Shown in pieces: positions 24,501-35,379 of a stretch of DNA of 64,000 nucleotides. Below the pieces are notes generated by a model. That model saw only the letters and a list, made by a program, of their open reading frames with translations. It did no database searches and was not told the DNA's origin. The translations under genes and the position numbers were made by a program. Numbering within the stretch: the first letter of the stretch is position 1; every line of letters starts with the position of its first letter. The stretch spans positions 21,251,281 through 21,315,280 of the forward strand of contig CM075183.1 in assembly GCA_037577475.1 (NCBI GenBank), read 5' to 3'. Source of the DNA: Chaunax sp. Z400 (taxonomy: Eukaryota > Chordata > Actinopteri > Lophiiformes > Chaunacidae).

Positions 24501-27321
24501 CCATTTGTTTCTGAAGGCTGATATTTTCTGCTCCACCTCCTCTTCATCTCCAGTCGTTTCTGAAACACTGCAGCAACGATTTTAACCTTTAATGCTGCCA
24601 TGACAGATGGCGCTCTCATTCACTGACTCATGTTTCTTACACTCGATGTCATGTAATAATATTCACTCCCTGCTTTAAAACACAGTCTATCTTAATGTTT
24701 TATTACTGTAGGTTTATTCTGCCATGGAACGTCTCTTCAGATGAGGAGAGAGATGCTGTGGCATCGATCCAAACACTATCATGTCTTTGCAGGTCTCCTA
24801 CATTCAGAGTCCCATTTATAAATATGGATTTATTTCAACGTCTCCAAAAAGAGCATGCAGCCTTCCAGAGATTTTTAACGTTTGACCCCAGAGTTGGGCT
24901 ACCGCTGACATTAGCTCCGCTGGTTTATTTTATAGGTTAGGATTCCTTCTGTGTTCCTTTTTCACAAGGTTTTTATGGAGCAGATTTATCAACAGAGGTC
25001 CCAACCTCTCAAACACCAACAAACCTGGTGATTAAAACCAGTAAAAAACTGTTTCTACAACGGTTTTCGGCAAACAAAGGATGTTTGGTGCAGCTGCATG
25101 CAGCGATTCCGCTAAAGTTAGCTTAGCATGTTTCAATGACAACTTTAGATCCAGACGTGTGTCACCTGTGTCTCTTTGTTGTCGATCAGGATTATGCAAA
25201 AGACTGCTGGACTAGACTAGCATGTAGGATTGTTGTTCGGCCTCATCGGAGGTATACGCTCTTTGTTAGCTAATTAATATATTATCAGTAAAAACTCAAT
25301 CATAATCTATGATTATGATTAAACCATTGGTTTATTTTCTACCTGTGTTAAATATGAATAAACAGGACGTCTATTAATTCTTTTCTTCTAGGTGGCTATG
25401 CCAGGCTAGACATGTCCTGGAGCTGTTTTTGTTCCACTCTCACGCTTCACAAAGAGTCTGCTTTCTGTAAACAGTGCTTAATGTGAAAATGACTCACAGT
25501 GACTTCCTGTGTTGGCACCAAACATTTTAAAATAAAATGTAATATTCATGCCGTTGTCTGGCAGGATGTTTGCTGTGCTGGATGATAATGATGATAGCCA
25601 ACGGTGAGTTTAGCTTTGCATCCAATTTTCTTCCCAAAACAATCATGGCTTCAGGCTAATGTTGGTTCAAAGCACACCAAAGAAATGTTATCATTATGGA
25701 GAATTAAAGTGTGTTTTAATTGGTTGGTTTACATACAGTATAATCATTCTAGAGAGCTGCCAGGTCAAAGCTTCCCATCACTTTGACAAGACTTTGTGAT
25801 GGTTTGAAGACTGGGTCAGAGAATCTCCTGAACTGCAGGTCTTGTTAGGTGATCCTGGTCTGCAGTGGTTAGTACCTACCAAAGGTGGTCTAAGGAAGGT
25901 CAACCGGTGAACTTAAAGGATCTGACGCTAACGTCTTGGTGACAGATACCACAGCACACCTTCAGAGGTCTGGTGGAGTCCATGACTAGCCGGGTCAGAG
26001 CTACACAGTACTAGGGAGGTGGTTTTAATGTGATCGGTGTATATTAAAAACATGATTGGAAAAAAGACTGATGCTCACTTATCTCTAACATTTGAGGAAA
26101 GTAGAGCGACAGACAACATTTCTACTAAAAAACAAAACAATATTAATAATTTTCATCCTTTCCGTCTGGTGTCCTCAAATGGAACTTCATGAACTAGATG
26201 CTGTAAGAAGTATTATAATATCATAATTGATAAGGAAAGGTGTAAAATTATCTAGTTTTTCATGAATGCAGCAGATTATCACTTCAAACAACATCAAACG
26301 TCTCTTTTGATCCTTCCTTTCTCTCCGTCTCACATTAAAGTTGTATTCGGCTCACAGATAAAGGATGCATCCTGCTCATTATGGAAAAACAAGTTGTGTG
26401 CAGTGTGGACAACATGTGGACTCCTAAAATACTCCAGTCTTCAAATGTCTTGTCCTCCATCTCAACACTATAATCACATCTTCATAATCACAATGGCAGA
26501 TTCTTCTCGTCAGACGTGTGAATGTCAAACACATTAAAAATAAATGCTGTAAAGAGATTAAATCAAACCCAGACATCCCAGAGAAAAGGAACCAAACAGC
26601 TCATTTGTCTGAGTCATCTCACAAAGCAAACATCCAAACTTCCGACATCCAAAACATGTTGTCGGGTGTCAACGTGTGTGAACGTACCAACAGCCAGGTT
26701 GGCGATGAAGAAGTTTGTGACTGTGCGAAGCGTCTTGAAGCGGTAGATGACGTAGATGACCAGAGAATTACCCAGAACACCCAGCACGATGATGGTGCTG
26801 TAGGCCAAGATCAACACCACCTGCAAACAAGCAGAAAGAACCAAAGACGGTTAATAATTACAGCAGCAGCTCCGTCCACAGAGAGGATTAGTGTGAGGTT
26901 TGTGTACAAGACGTCTCCGTTATTAGTTTTTACCTCCACTAAGGGAGGAGCTTATGTTTTTGCCGGCATTGGTTGGTTTGTTGGTTTGTTTGTTTAACAG
27001 GATAAAAGAAAACTAATCAACGGATTTTGATGAAATTTTCAGGAGATCTCACAAGTGGACCAAGGAAGAAAAAACAAAATCATGTTGTGAGTTCACACTG
27101 AGTGAGTTAACAGACAATGAAACCTCTACCTGTACACTCAGTATTTTAATGGGGTCCTCTGGAAAATTCACTCCCTCAAACACCAACGTGGGCAAAACCG
27201 GTTGGTTAGCTCTGCCATTTGGGTCGTAGTCATGGTACACGAGGCTGCCGAGTTCATCGTCAGGCGCGAGCAGGAGGCGAAGCTCGTCCTGTGTGGCGTT
27301 GACTGCGCTGATGGCCTCCAT
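17971..27321 (-). CDS. npy2r: Neuropeptide Y receptor, Y2 subfamily (five coding exons)
   Basis: Class A G-protein-coupled receptor for NPY/PYY peptides at the plasma membrane; the family couples to Gi/o and lowers cAMP. Joining 27321-27130, 26820-26688, 20847-20682, 19766-19613 and 18561-17971 gives 1236 bases, 411 residues plus stop; human Y2 has 381. Seen: N82 in TM1 (GNSLV), D110 in TM2 (LAVADLL), C137 and C217 for the extracellular disulfide, D161-R162-H163 ending TM3 (DRH is usual in Y2), W187 in TM4, P243 in TM5, SWLP at 299-302, NPLLY at 340-344, C361 as probable palmitoylation site, and an N-glycosylation site at N8. TM1-TM3 closely resemble human Y2 by eye, including VTNFFIANLAVADLLVNTLC. 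The start is the first ATG after an in-frame TGA. The third loop and tail are longer than in mammals, with a glycine run at 380-389. The paralogue npy7r is the main alternative. Receptor family is near certain; the exact subtype is not. Confidence 0.9.
19583..19609. repeat. (GT)n / (CA)n microsatellite at an npy2r splice donor
   Basis: On the gene's strand this is a (CA)n tract starting about +5 of the intron after the fourth coding exon. Confidence 0.97.
19613..19766 (-). CDS. npy2r: npy2r exon: second intracellular loop, TM4, start of ECL2
   Basis: 154 bases: the last base of codon 164 plus residues 165-215. The acceptor is GTGTTTCAG. The donor is CAG|GTCCAC (phase 0), a poor consensus site whose +5 onward is already a CA microsatellite. 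The peptide begins CIVYHLET, as in Y2 receptors, has TM4 around W187, and ends in ECL2 after FREYGSF. The reading frame runs into the repeat if not spliced, and joining to the next exon restores the conserved CTEKWPG of Y2 receptors. Confidence 0.9.
20393..20522. mobile_element. Partial TAAAGGCCC element in an npy2r intron
   Basis: It ends with GTAGAGCATAAACGGGCCTTTA, shortened by one terminus, and its body matches the reverse complement of about 34965-35080. It lies within the intron between the third and fourth coding exons, about 160 bases from the splice donor. Confidence 0.55.
20682..20847 (-). CDS. npy2r: npy2r exon: TM2 to end of TM3 (DRH)
   Basis: 166 bases, from the last two bases of codon 109 to the second base of codon 164. 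The acceptor is ATCTCCAG and the donor CAG|GTGGGT (phase 2). It holds D110, the first extracellular loop with the GEWKFG motif typical of NPY receptors, C137 of the conserved disulfide, and the DRH triplet (161-163). The intron after the DRY/DRH motif is at a place where many class A receptor genes carry one. Confidence 0.93.
20848..26687 (-). other. Large intron of npy2r
   Basis: 5840 bases between the TM1 and TM2-TM3 exons. It holds TTTGTTTG-family repeats (21990, 22645) and otherwise unrecognised AT-rich DNA. No nested gene is seen. Confidence 0.75.
22645..22790 (+). repeat. Dispersed TTTGTTTG repeat
   Basis: GTTTGTTTGTTTGTCGGTAA is followed by TGAATGGATTTTGGC and AGGTGGGTCCAGGTGC, the same family as 26932-27062. 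It is in the large npy2r intron. A shorter relic lies at 21990-22050. Confidence 0.5.
26688..26820 (-). CDS. npy2r: npy2r exon: TM1 to start of TM2
   Basis: 133 bases, residues 65-108 plus the first base of codon 109. The acceptor is TTTGCAG and the donor GTACGT (phase 1). It encodes TM1 with the GNSLV signature, the first intracellular loop and the beginning of TM2 (VTNFFIANLAV). The preceding intron is only 309 bases; the following one is 5840 bases, the largest within the coding region. Confidence 0.92.
26932..27062 (+). repeat. Dispersed TTTGTTTG/AACGGATTTTGATG repeat in npy2r intron
   Basis: It has ACCTCCACTAAGGGAGGAGC, then GTTTGTTTGTTTAACAGGAT, then CAACGGATTTTGATGAAATT, a family widespread in teleosts. 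It fills nearly half of the 309-base intron between the first two coding exons and lies antisense to the gene. Confidence 0.6.
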
Positions 27322-27372
27322 GTCCAATCATATGTGTTCAGCCAGCAGCAACGTTTTACAGACAGACGAAGA
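27130..27372 (-). CDS. npy2r: npy2r exon with start codon (N-terminal domain, 51-nt 5'UTR)
   Basis: Coding part is 27321-27130, 64 codons from ATG to CAG, followed by the donor GTAGAG (phase 0). It encodes the extracellular N-terminus: an acidic peptide-facing region with a possible glycosylation site (N-A-T at 8-10), ending I-L-S-V-Q just before TM1. An in-frame TGA lies 9 bases before the ATG, so translation cannot begin further upstream in this exon. Reading upstream on the minus strand, a pyrimidine-rich TTTCTCATCCCACAG ends at 27373. The exon therefore probably begins at 27372 with untranslated sequence and is spliced to an earlier non-coding exon. Confidence 0.85.
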
Positions 27373-28343
27373 CTGTGGGATGAGAAACACGGACGGTAAG
27401 AAAAACGAGGTTTGCTCCGGGTTTCATTCCTTGAGTAAAACTTATTTATAGCTTCTGGAGAGCAAAATAAAACACAACAAGATGATAGACTCACAACACG
27501 GATATTATCACTGTACATGTGTAATGGTTTGCAAATATTTACACATGCAGCAAACCCTGCAACATCAGCTTCTGATTGGAGTGATGTTTGGTCCAGTACT
27601 CTCTCGCTTTAGCTCTGTTTTTGGTCTCGACCACCTCCTGAGGGAAATATCTGGCTCTTTGGCTGGTAGGACATGATTCCACTTGTATTGTTTCGGAACT
27701 TTCAGAAACATGTTTGACGCTGAGAAAACAGCAGATTACTGACAATAATCAGGCTAAAGCAGGGATTGTGTTACGTGATGCTGATTAAAAAAATGTTTAT
27801 CTCCAGTTTGGTCAGCAGCCAGTTTTCGCCTCCATGCTGCCGCAAATAAAGATGCAGTTTTTGTTCTGTCTGACTCAACTTTGGATTTACAGCTAATCCC
27901 CAACAGCAGAACAGCAGTTTGAGGTTTTCATTGCCAAATAATCAGGTCACTCAAACTCAAATCTAAAACCGTTTATCTGGAAGGAAACCTGGATTATATG
28001 TGTTATTAAATCAAAAGTAGATCATCAGATAACCTCCAGAACAAGTCACTGGCACACCGGTGGCTTCTTCCCAATTTAGATTATTGGCTAAAAAATTAGA
28101 GTGATCACTTTTAACTTACCATAATTACAAATGTATCATGTCTCTTCATGAATAAAAAAATAAATAAAAAACAAATCTAGTTGATTGGTTTCCGTCTAAG
28201 AAAAATTTAACTTGAGCACTTGTAAAAGTTACATCCTCAAGAATCCAACTTTGGCACAATGACAGAGTATTTCAGTCAGGCAGCAGACGCCGTCAGAGTT
28301 GGATTTGTCAGTATTTCCTAACCTCCCACAGCTTGTAAATACC

Positions 28344-28348
<5 letters not shown>

Positions 28349-28397
<49 letters not shown>
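28349..28397. repeat. (AT)n microsatellite
   Basis: About 24 AT units, just upstream of npy2r on the minus strand. Confidence 0.98.
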
Positions 28398-28398
<1 letters not shown>

Positions 28399-28828
28399 TG
28401 ATTTGTACTGAAAAACCTAACTTTTTGTGCGAGTGGCAACTTCAGTGAATGTTTCAGGAACTGAAAGCGTTGCTAAAGTCCTGTTCTCATGGTGCCCTGG
28501 AGCAGCACAGTGGATCCTGCAGCAGCGGATGGTGGCTGTACTCAACAGCTCCCATTGGCCTCGCATCCTCAGGCTTCAAATATGCATACAGAAAGTAAAA
28601 GAACCATCTGAGAGCTTGTGCTGAGTCAGACCACGTGGGTGGAGGTCTAGAAAGTTTTTTTCGTCTCAGCTGCCAAAAACTACCGCTGTACTTTCTTGAC
28701 CTCCTGAACCACAAACACTGTCTGGCTGTTTTTCGTTCCCGTCACATTTAAATACTAAATAATAAAGGTTGAATTTATATTTTGAAAATGTTTTAACCAA
28801 CCCAACATTAGAGCGTAGAGGATCCACT

Positions 28829-29452
28829 GCCGTTTACACAACCGTTTGACCCAAAAACAGTACATTTTTGTTGCATTTTGACCCTTTGTTTTCATGAGAA
28901 TGACGTTTTCAGGGCCTGAAAACACAAACTTTTGAAAAACTCCACCGTAGCGTCGCCGTGTAAACGGGCAAAACACAACTCCTCTAAAAACGATGTCACA
29001 GCCCAGCTCATACGATCACAGTTCCTGCCTTATTTGTGTAGGTGGACAGAACTCTATGGACTACAACAAAAAAAACAAAAAAAAAACGTTGGACTGTCCG
29101 GTTTAGTTTCTGCAGACTTTGAGCTTATTAAGGCTCCTCCAATGTAGATTTGCTGAACTTCCAACTGCGACTAAAAACGATGATGAGCTCCGCTTCGCTC
29201 ATGCCTGACATGTGCTGCCCAGGGCAAGTCGCTCCTTAATCCTGATTAAATAAAGGTTAAATAAATGAAATAAAAAATGCTTATTACGGTTCCTGTCAGC
29301 CTTTGTTGCGTACACAGACAGCTAACAGCCTACTATGGCCAGAACCACAACAAAATTACTAAGTCGAACTCTCCAGTTTGTGAACGCAGAAGGTTTTAAA
29401 AGCAGAGAAAAAAAACGCTAAACAGCTAAAACGTTGTCGCGTAAACGGGGCC
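28829..29452. mobile_element. GGCCCCGTTTAC-ended transposon-like element
   Basis: The left part has GCCGTTTACACAACCG, then GTAGCGTCGCCGTGTAAACG. The right end reads CGTTGTCGCGTAAACGGGGC, an inverted version. This word pattern (CGTTTACACGACAACG) is typical of a non-autonomous fish DNA transposon group. Inside, near 29215-29275, CAAGTCGCTCC and a run of AAATAAAGGTTAAATAAA look like a LINE 3' end inserted or captured. The element boundaries are approximate. Confidence 0.45.
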
Positions 29453-32400
29453 TCCGTCTGTTCGACAGGTGGGAGAACGTCGTACCAGCTGGGTCTAGAT
29501 TCTTCACACACAACTGTGACCTCGCCGTTTCACGGCTCTGTGATGTAGGCCTCAGTGGTAACTTCAACACACACACACTAAGATAATAGCACAAGAAAAC
29601 GAAGATGGAAACTCGCACAAACACCAACAGGGAAATAAACACACTGACGATCAATCCAGACACAAGTGCAATCTTTGTGTCGCACACTCCAGTGATCTGA
29701 TTCATTGAGCACGCTGCCTGAGGGCGTTCAGAAGAAACACGACGCAGCGAGTCAATTCTCCTAACATTTAAACCGCTAAATATATACAGAGTGACATATT
29801 TTAAAACTACAAGCATTAAATCTGTCTAAAAATAGAAACCTCTTCAGTAAGTCATTACGATCAGGCTCCAGTTGGAGAGTTAGTTCATTTTAGAAATGAT
29901 GTTTGTGTTCAGATTCGTGCTGCTCCTGCAAATTACTGGATGAGTTTAAAATGAAAAAAAGCTGACGCTGGGAAAAAAATGGCATCAAAGTACGAGTTCA
30001 TGAGTTCAAACTGGGGGCCTTCTCTCGTTTAGAGGCTGCAATGAGTTTATTTCCAAAAGCATCAGTTGTAAAATGCCGACCACATAATTACTGCTGACCT
30101 AAACATGAACACTTCACCTACTTTGTAAAGAGACAAAACCAAAAGAATAACACATTTTACTATTTGTATTAAACATAGAAACAGCGGTGATTCATTTTAA
30201 AATGAGATAGTTTATCTGTCCTTTCAGACAAAACTCGAGTAGTCGTCTGCCTTTTCTTTGTGGTTGCAGAATTATCCTGCACCAACAGTTTAACAGACTC
30301 TTTCTATGTTGCAGTTTGACATCAATGTCAGCCTTTAACCTCTTTCTCATTACAAAACACTCACAGGCTGCTGTTTCCCAAGATGTCAGTCAGAAACGTG
30401 GACGTGTCAGACATTTTAGTTCACTTTATTCTTTCAGCCTGGCAGCAAATTCAGCAGAGAAGTAACAGTCGCCATGTTGACCAAAAGTTGTAATGTCTCA
30501 ATCAACTTGTCACTATTTTCAGCCAAGGTAGCAGCGATTGCTAAAAGAGTGACGATGTTGTTCTGTCAGTTCACCACTCAAATATCACAACAACTGGATA
30601 AATGACTTCTGCAGACTTTTGTTATCAATTTTGTAATCAAAAATTTCACAACTCGTGAATTTTGGCGTCACAGACGTGGAACGAGGCTGAGTAGTAAAAC
30701 ACCTGCAAAGTGCTTATTAGCAAGTATTAGCATGCAATACCAAATTAAGACTGTTTATATACCTGCACCTACTTAGATTCCACATATTAGCATTGCCATT
30801 GTGAGCATGTTAGTATGCTAATATTAGCAAAGCTTCCCTGTAAAGAACAAGAGTAATCTGAAGATGAATGAAATATCACTGACATCCACCAACAAATGCA
30901 TCACAATATGACATCCTCCATTCTATTGGTGAGGCTAAAGTAGATGGAGAAGATAAGCAAAACTTCAGAGTCGCCTTAAAATGATCTTTCCGGGCAAAAT
31001 AGACAAATTAAAATTAGTAGAAAACTTTGTATTCTAGTCTGTTCCAACTATCTTGATAGAAAAAGAACAAACCATATTAATGAGCTTCTCCTGCGAATCA
31101 TCTGCATCAGCTTGCATCGTTGTTTATTTGACACAACTTTTACTGTGATTTCCTTTTGTCTAAATCTAACAGTTCCGTATTTTAAGGGATTGACCTGTTT
31201 GCTGATTCTTGCTAATCAAACACTAAAACTCTGCTTCCAGCATTAGCTTTTGATTAAGCTTCACAAAGTCAAAGAAACTTTTGATTCCATTTAATTTTTG
31301 TGGAGTGGCTTCATTGACATTCAGCGGTCGACTCAGATCTTGCTGGATCTCCTTGAGGACAACTGTCCCGAGTGATTAGCTGGATCAAACCAAGAGATGC
31401 AATTATTGGCAAACATCAAGAGACCCGACATGGTGATGCACCGGACGATGTATCCGCCCCGGAGCAGAAGGAGTGTGGTAAACTCTTTAATTCTACCACG
31501 GTTCTGAGAGTAATGACCCAAAGTGAAGCCAAGGTTAACAAAAGCTCTCCTGGTTCCATTATTCCCAGTTCACAAATCCTGTTCCTGTCTTTGCAGAGTA
31601 AAGAGGCGGCTCAGAGCCTGAGGCTAAGGTAGTAACATCTCTCTGGAGGAGTCCACAGAATCCTTTTATCTCCAGATGATCCTACAGTAACATGAACTGT
31701 CCTCATTCATCCTGTAATACTGGGTTTTAATAACGTCCACAACATCAAAACATCTGTGACTGGACTGGAGATAAACACGACAACTCCTCGGTTCAGGGAC
31801 TAATTAACAGGCCAACTAATTCACTACGTGATTAACTGTCTCATTAACTGGTGTAATGACTCAGGCTGGTGTGTTTGAAGAGGGAAGAAAGTCCACACAG
31901 TCATCAAGTTCTAACTGGTTTCTCATGGAGCCTAAATCCAGCTGACCGACTTATCTTCAATATCTTTATTAAAGAGCACAGTTCATCAGGCTTTTAATGG
32001 ATGTGGTTCAACAAGGACGGTTTATTATGATGGGGCAATAAGCTTGACTTGAATTCATTAATGTGTAATTTACTGTATCCACACAGGGTGGTGAGTCAGC
32101 GATTTAAGCTTCATTGAACAAGGTGCGTCAATTATAAAGAAATAAATGATGACTGGAATAAACAGAAAAAGGGAATCCGAACGGCTAGCAATGACTCGGT
32201 AACACAACAGGTTTTAGTGAAGCACAACTGTGTAAAAGCAATTTAATGACGACATGGAAGATTTACATCTAACTGGAAAATGTATTTGCAGGGTTGAGTC
32301 TTTATTTAGCCTGTGTGCTCAGAGCTAAACAGACGTGTAAGACTGATCTGCCCTCTCGAGTCTCTTGTCGAAAATGTAACCTTTAATTCGCCCCCTGCTG

Positions 32401-33900
32401 TGCTGTTTACAGCCATAACAAGCTCTCAGTTTGGGAAGTGAAAGCCTGCAGCTCCTCGTCAAATGGGATTCGTCTTCAGCCTGGTGGTACAGGAAGTGGA
32501 GCAAGGACAAAAGAGTCACAGATAACTGCTACCCTTCAGCCCAAAGCACATTTAAACAGGAGTCGCACCGCGTTGGGGGTGGGGGGTGTCGCGATTTACT
32601 TTTACTGCCGAGTGGGAAATTAAACTGTCCGAGTCCAATCGAAAACCCAGGCTACAATCATCTCTGAGGTCAGTCTGTCTAAATGTTATGTATCCAGGGG
32701 AACAAGTTGATGCCCTTGTGTAAAACTGCCCCCTGAATCCTAAGAGCTCGACACCCTGATGTACCTCTGGACCAATCAGGAATGGAGCAGGTTTGTCCAA
32801 GGTCGTGAGGATGAGGGCTGATGGATCGGATGTCACGGTGTCAGATGCTGAGTGGGAATCAATCGCCGCGCAAAATCACAATCGACACCTCCTGAGATTT
32901 AAAGAGCATTTGATAAGATCACGTCGTTGTGTAGCAGACCAGAGTTCAGATGTCCACTTCAGAGAAGAGGGTCATCGTGATGGGAGAGGACATGTGAGCA
33001 GTGTCATCGCCTTGACTACTGTGAAATTCCAGCAGAAGATATGTCTAGTATAATCTTTTCTTTCATAGTTTCTCTTTAAAGAATCACAATAAGACTGAGT
33101 CACTGAGCTGAATGTTAAATACCGGATTAAGTTAATGTTATATGTGACAAAATTACTTTTGTTGGACTACTACTACTTTTGTTGCAACAAACAGTCTCAT
33201 TGTTATTTTAAGATCATTATATGCCACTGATATAATATTATAGGAAATGGAATTTGAGGAAAAAACAGAATTTATACTAAAAAATAAAACCATACTAACA
33301 AAAACAGTAAACAAAATGGACACAAACAAATTAAATATTAACATTAAACGCAATACTGCCTGTCTGTGACCTTAAACTGGCAACCTGCAATTTTCTTCAT
33401 GTTTTATATTGCTTTTTTGTTTATTTTGTACATTAGCCTCTTAGCTGAGGCTTTAGCATGTTGCACGGCTAATGTGGCCAGTCAAGCGAAACCATGTGAA
33501 CATGAAGCCTCATTTAAAGCCAACTAAATATTAACAACAGTTATTAAATTTAATTCTTGTAACTGTTTTCATGTGGCTTTTTGTGTGTATATAATGCAGC
33601 GCTGGTGCTAACCTAGTGTTAGCTTCCTGTTTAAACGTATCCTTTTAAATTTAATTGGTAGTCATTTCCTCAAGATGATAATATAGCTACATGTATTATT
33701 ATTAGCACCAAGCAGGTAGCTTGATAACACCATAAAAAGACAACTTCAAAAGTGTTACATTAGTGGCCAGCTAAGGAGGCTAGCAAGGTAGAGGCTAATG
33801 TGGATTATATTCCTTGAGTTTTGGTTTAAAACTTTCTTGTGCAGATCCACTGTCATTTCACAAAGTTCAAGTTATCTGCCGTGGGTCTTAAATAGCTTCT
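29453..33900. other. 5' flank or 5' intron of npy2r, no gene recognised
   Basis: Mixed, non-repetitive AT-rich DNA. TTAGCAT/GCTAA words cluster at 30710-30835 and from 33425. No coding exon is supported. Confidence 0.5.
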
Positions 33901-33904
33901 TTAA

Positions 33905-34010
33905 TGAAAAACCTTTAGAGAACAAAGGGGGACCGAGCATGGAGCCTTGAGGAACACCACATGTCAGAGGGGCTGCCAAAAACGTTCACTGCTTCTGTTT
34001 ATAGTGCATC
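33905..34010 (-). pseudogene. Reverse-transcriptase fragment of a non-LTR retrotransposon
   Basis: On the minus strand 33961-33929 reads CGVPQGSMLGP, the hallmark reverse-transcriptase motif of LINEs such as Rex1/CR1/L2. Upstream in frame lies a TGA among residues similar to the usual lead-in (LAAPLT). Downstream similarity fades after PLFS. The rest of the polymerase is not seen. It is a short decayed remnant, too short for a family assignment. Confidence 0.7.
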
Positions 34011-34957
34011 CCTATTGATTTCCTTGCAAAGGTCTCCCTCAATCATCTGTGATGAGGTAGTATTGTAGGGGTATGATAATAGAAATATTATTAAAATATT
34101 GTTTTGTTACCATTAAACATTACCATTGAGATATTGCCAAGATAACTGGTTAAAAACAGCTAAAATGATTTCCTTTTTTAAAAATAATATTGTTTTAATG
34201 ACAATAGCATTGTTGAAGTTATGCTCTCTCTCTGTTCGCTTTCAAACTGTGGTGGACCAACATGAAATAAGATCTCTTTACCTTGATGAAGACCTCTGTC
34301 TGCTTTGTACTGTAAATCTATCTGAGTGGCGCAACAGAACAATCAAGGTACATGTTGTTAAATCAATCTTTGCTGACCGGAATGAGCTGTAGAGGATATA
34401 AGGTGTTGTAAATTTAATCAGATTGGAAAGCAGGGGACCTTGAAGGCAGCACGTTAGGAGTCCCTGACTTACATTCCAGCTGGAATAACACACCAGACCT
34501 GAGTCCTGAAGAGCTGATGGTGAGGAAAAATACTGAGGTCGGAACAGAAATATAAACTTGATGCTTATTTCACTTTTCTCATTCTGTCAAGGTGAACAAC
34601 AACCGATACGTGGGGAAAAGGATGAAAAACAAACATTTGAGTTGTTTTCTCAAAGCAGCTCACTCACCTTCAGTTTCAACTATTCAGACAAATCAGAGTT
34701 GAGAGAATAAAAGAGATGAAATATTTACAGACAAGTTTGTACTCTGGGGTCAGATGAGCTGCCAAGAAGTTTACCAACAGGATGACTCTGTCATTTCTTT
34801 AAATCATCAGCGTCCATCAGAACGCTGGGGTTTGTGCTACAACATAATAATCCAGTCTGTCAGTCAGAACCAAGAATGTGCTTTGAGGTTGGCCCAAATT
34901 CTCTGGAAAATGTCTCCAAGTACTCAAACGAACAAGTAAAATGTTTGTCAGTCAACT

Positions 34958-35375
34958 TACGGCACATTTATGCTCTACGTTAAAGACGGACACGGAGACG
35001 GACACGGAGATGGGCGGAGCCTTCCATCTTCTGCGTTCATTCCGTACGTAATCTGACACATTTTCGGAGACCTTACAGATCCGGACGAGACTGACGAAAC
35101 GGAGCAATACCACCAGAAATGGTTGAGGGCAGTTTAGCTACAATTCAAGCGAGACACGACAAATATGTACGGAAACAATGAAGAAAAAAAAATGAACTGC
35201 TTTTGCTGCTTTGTATTTACCAGGTACATCATCACAACCTCCTCCAACCGTCACCATATTTGTTGTTGTCGAAACTTTTGAAACTTCGGTTGACATAAAG
35301 GACGTATGGAGTATGAAGGCGTTGACGGATAGACCACATACTGTCAACACATACGGAAGCAGAAGCGGGCCTTTA
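34958..35375. mobile_element. Miniature transposon-like element, both ends present
   Basis: About 418 bases with imperfect terminal inverted repeats. The left end reads TTACGGCACATTTATGCTC and the reverse complement of the right end reads TAAAGGCCCGCTTCTGCTTC. The consensus end from all copies here is TAAAGGCCCRTTTATGCTC. No transposase frame is present, so it is non-autonomous. The ends suggest a cut-and-paste family of PIF/Harbinger type, but the superfamily is a guess. Related copies in this window are at 13306-13500, 20393-20522 and 5171-5230. Confidence 0.6.
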
Positions 35376-35379
35376 GTAG

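Noticed and set aside
27168..27518. 116-codon minus frame overlapping the first npy2r coding exon
   Set aside because: It is in another frame from the exon and crosses its splice acceptor. The conserved junction to TM1 requires the other frame.
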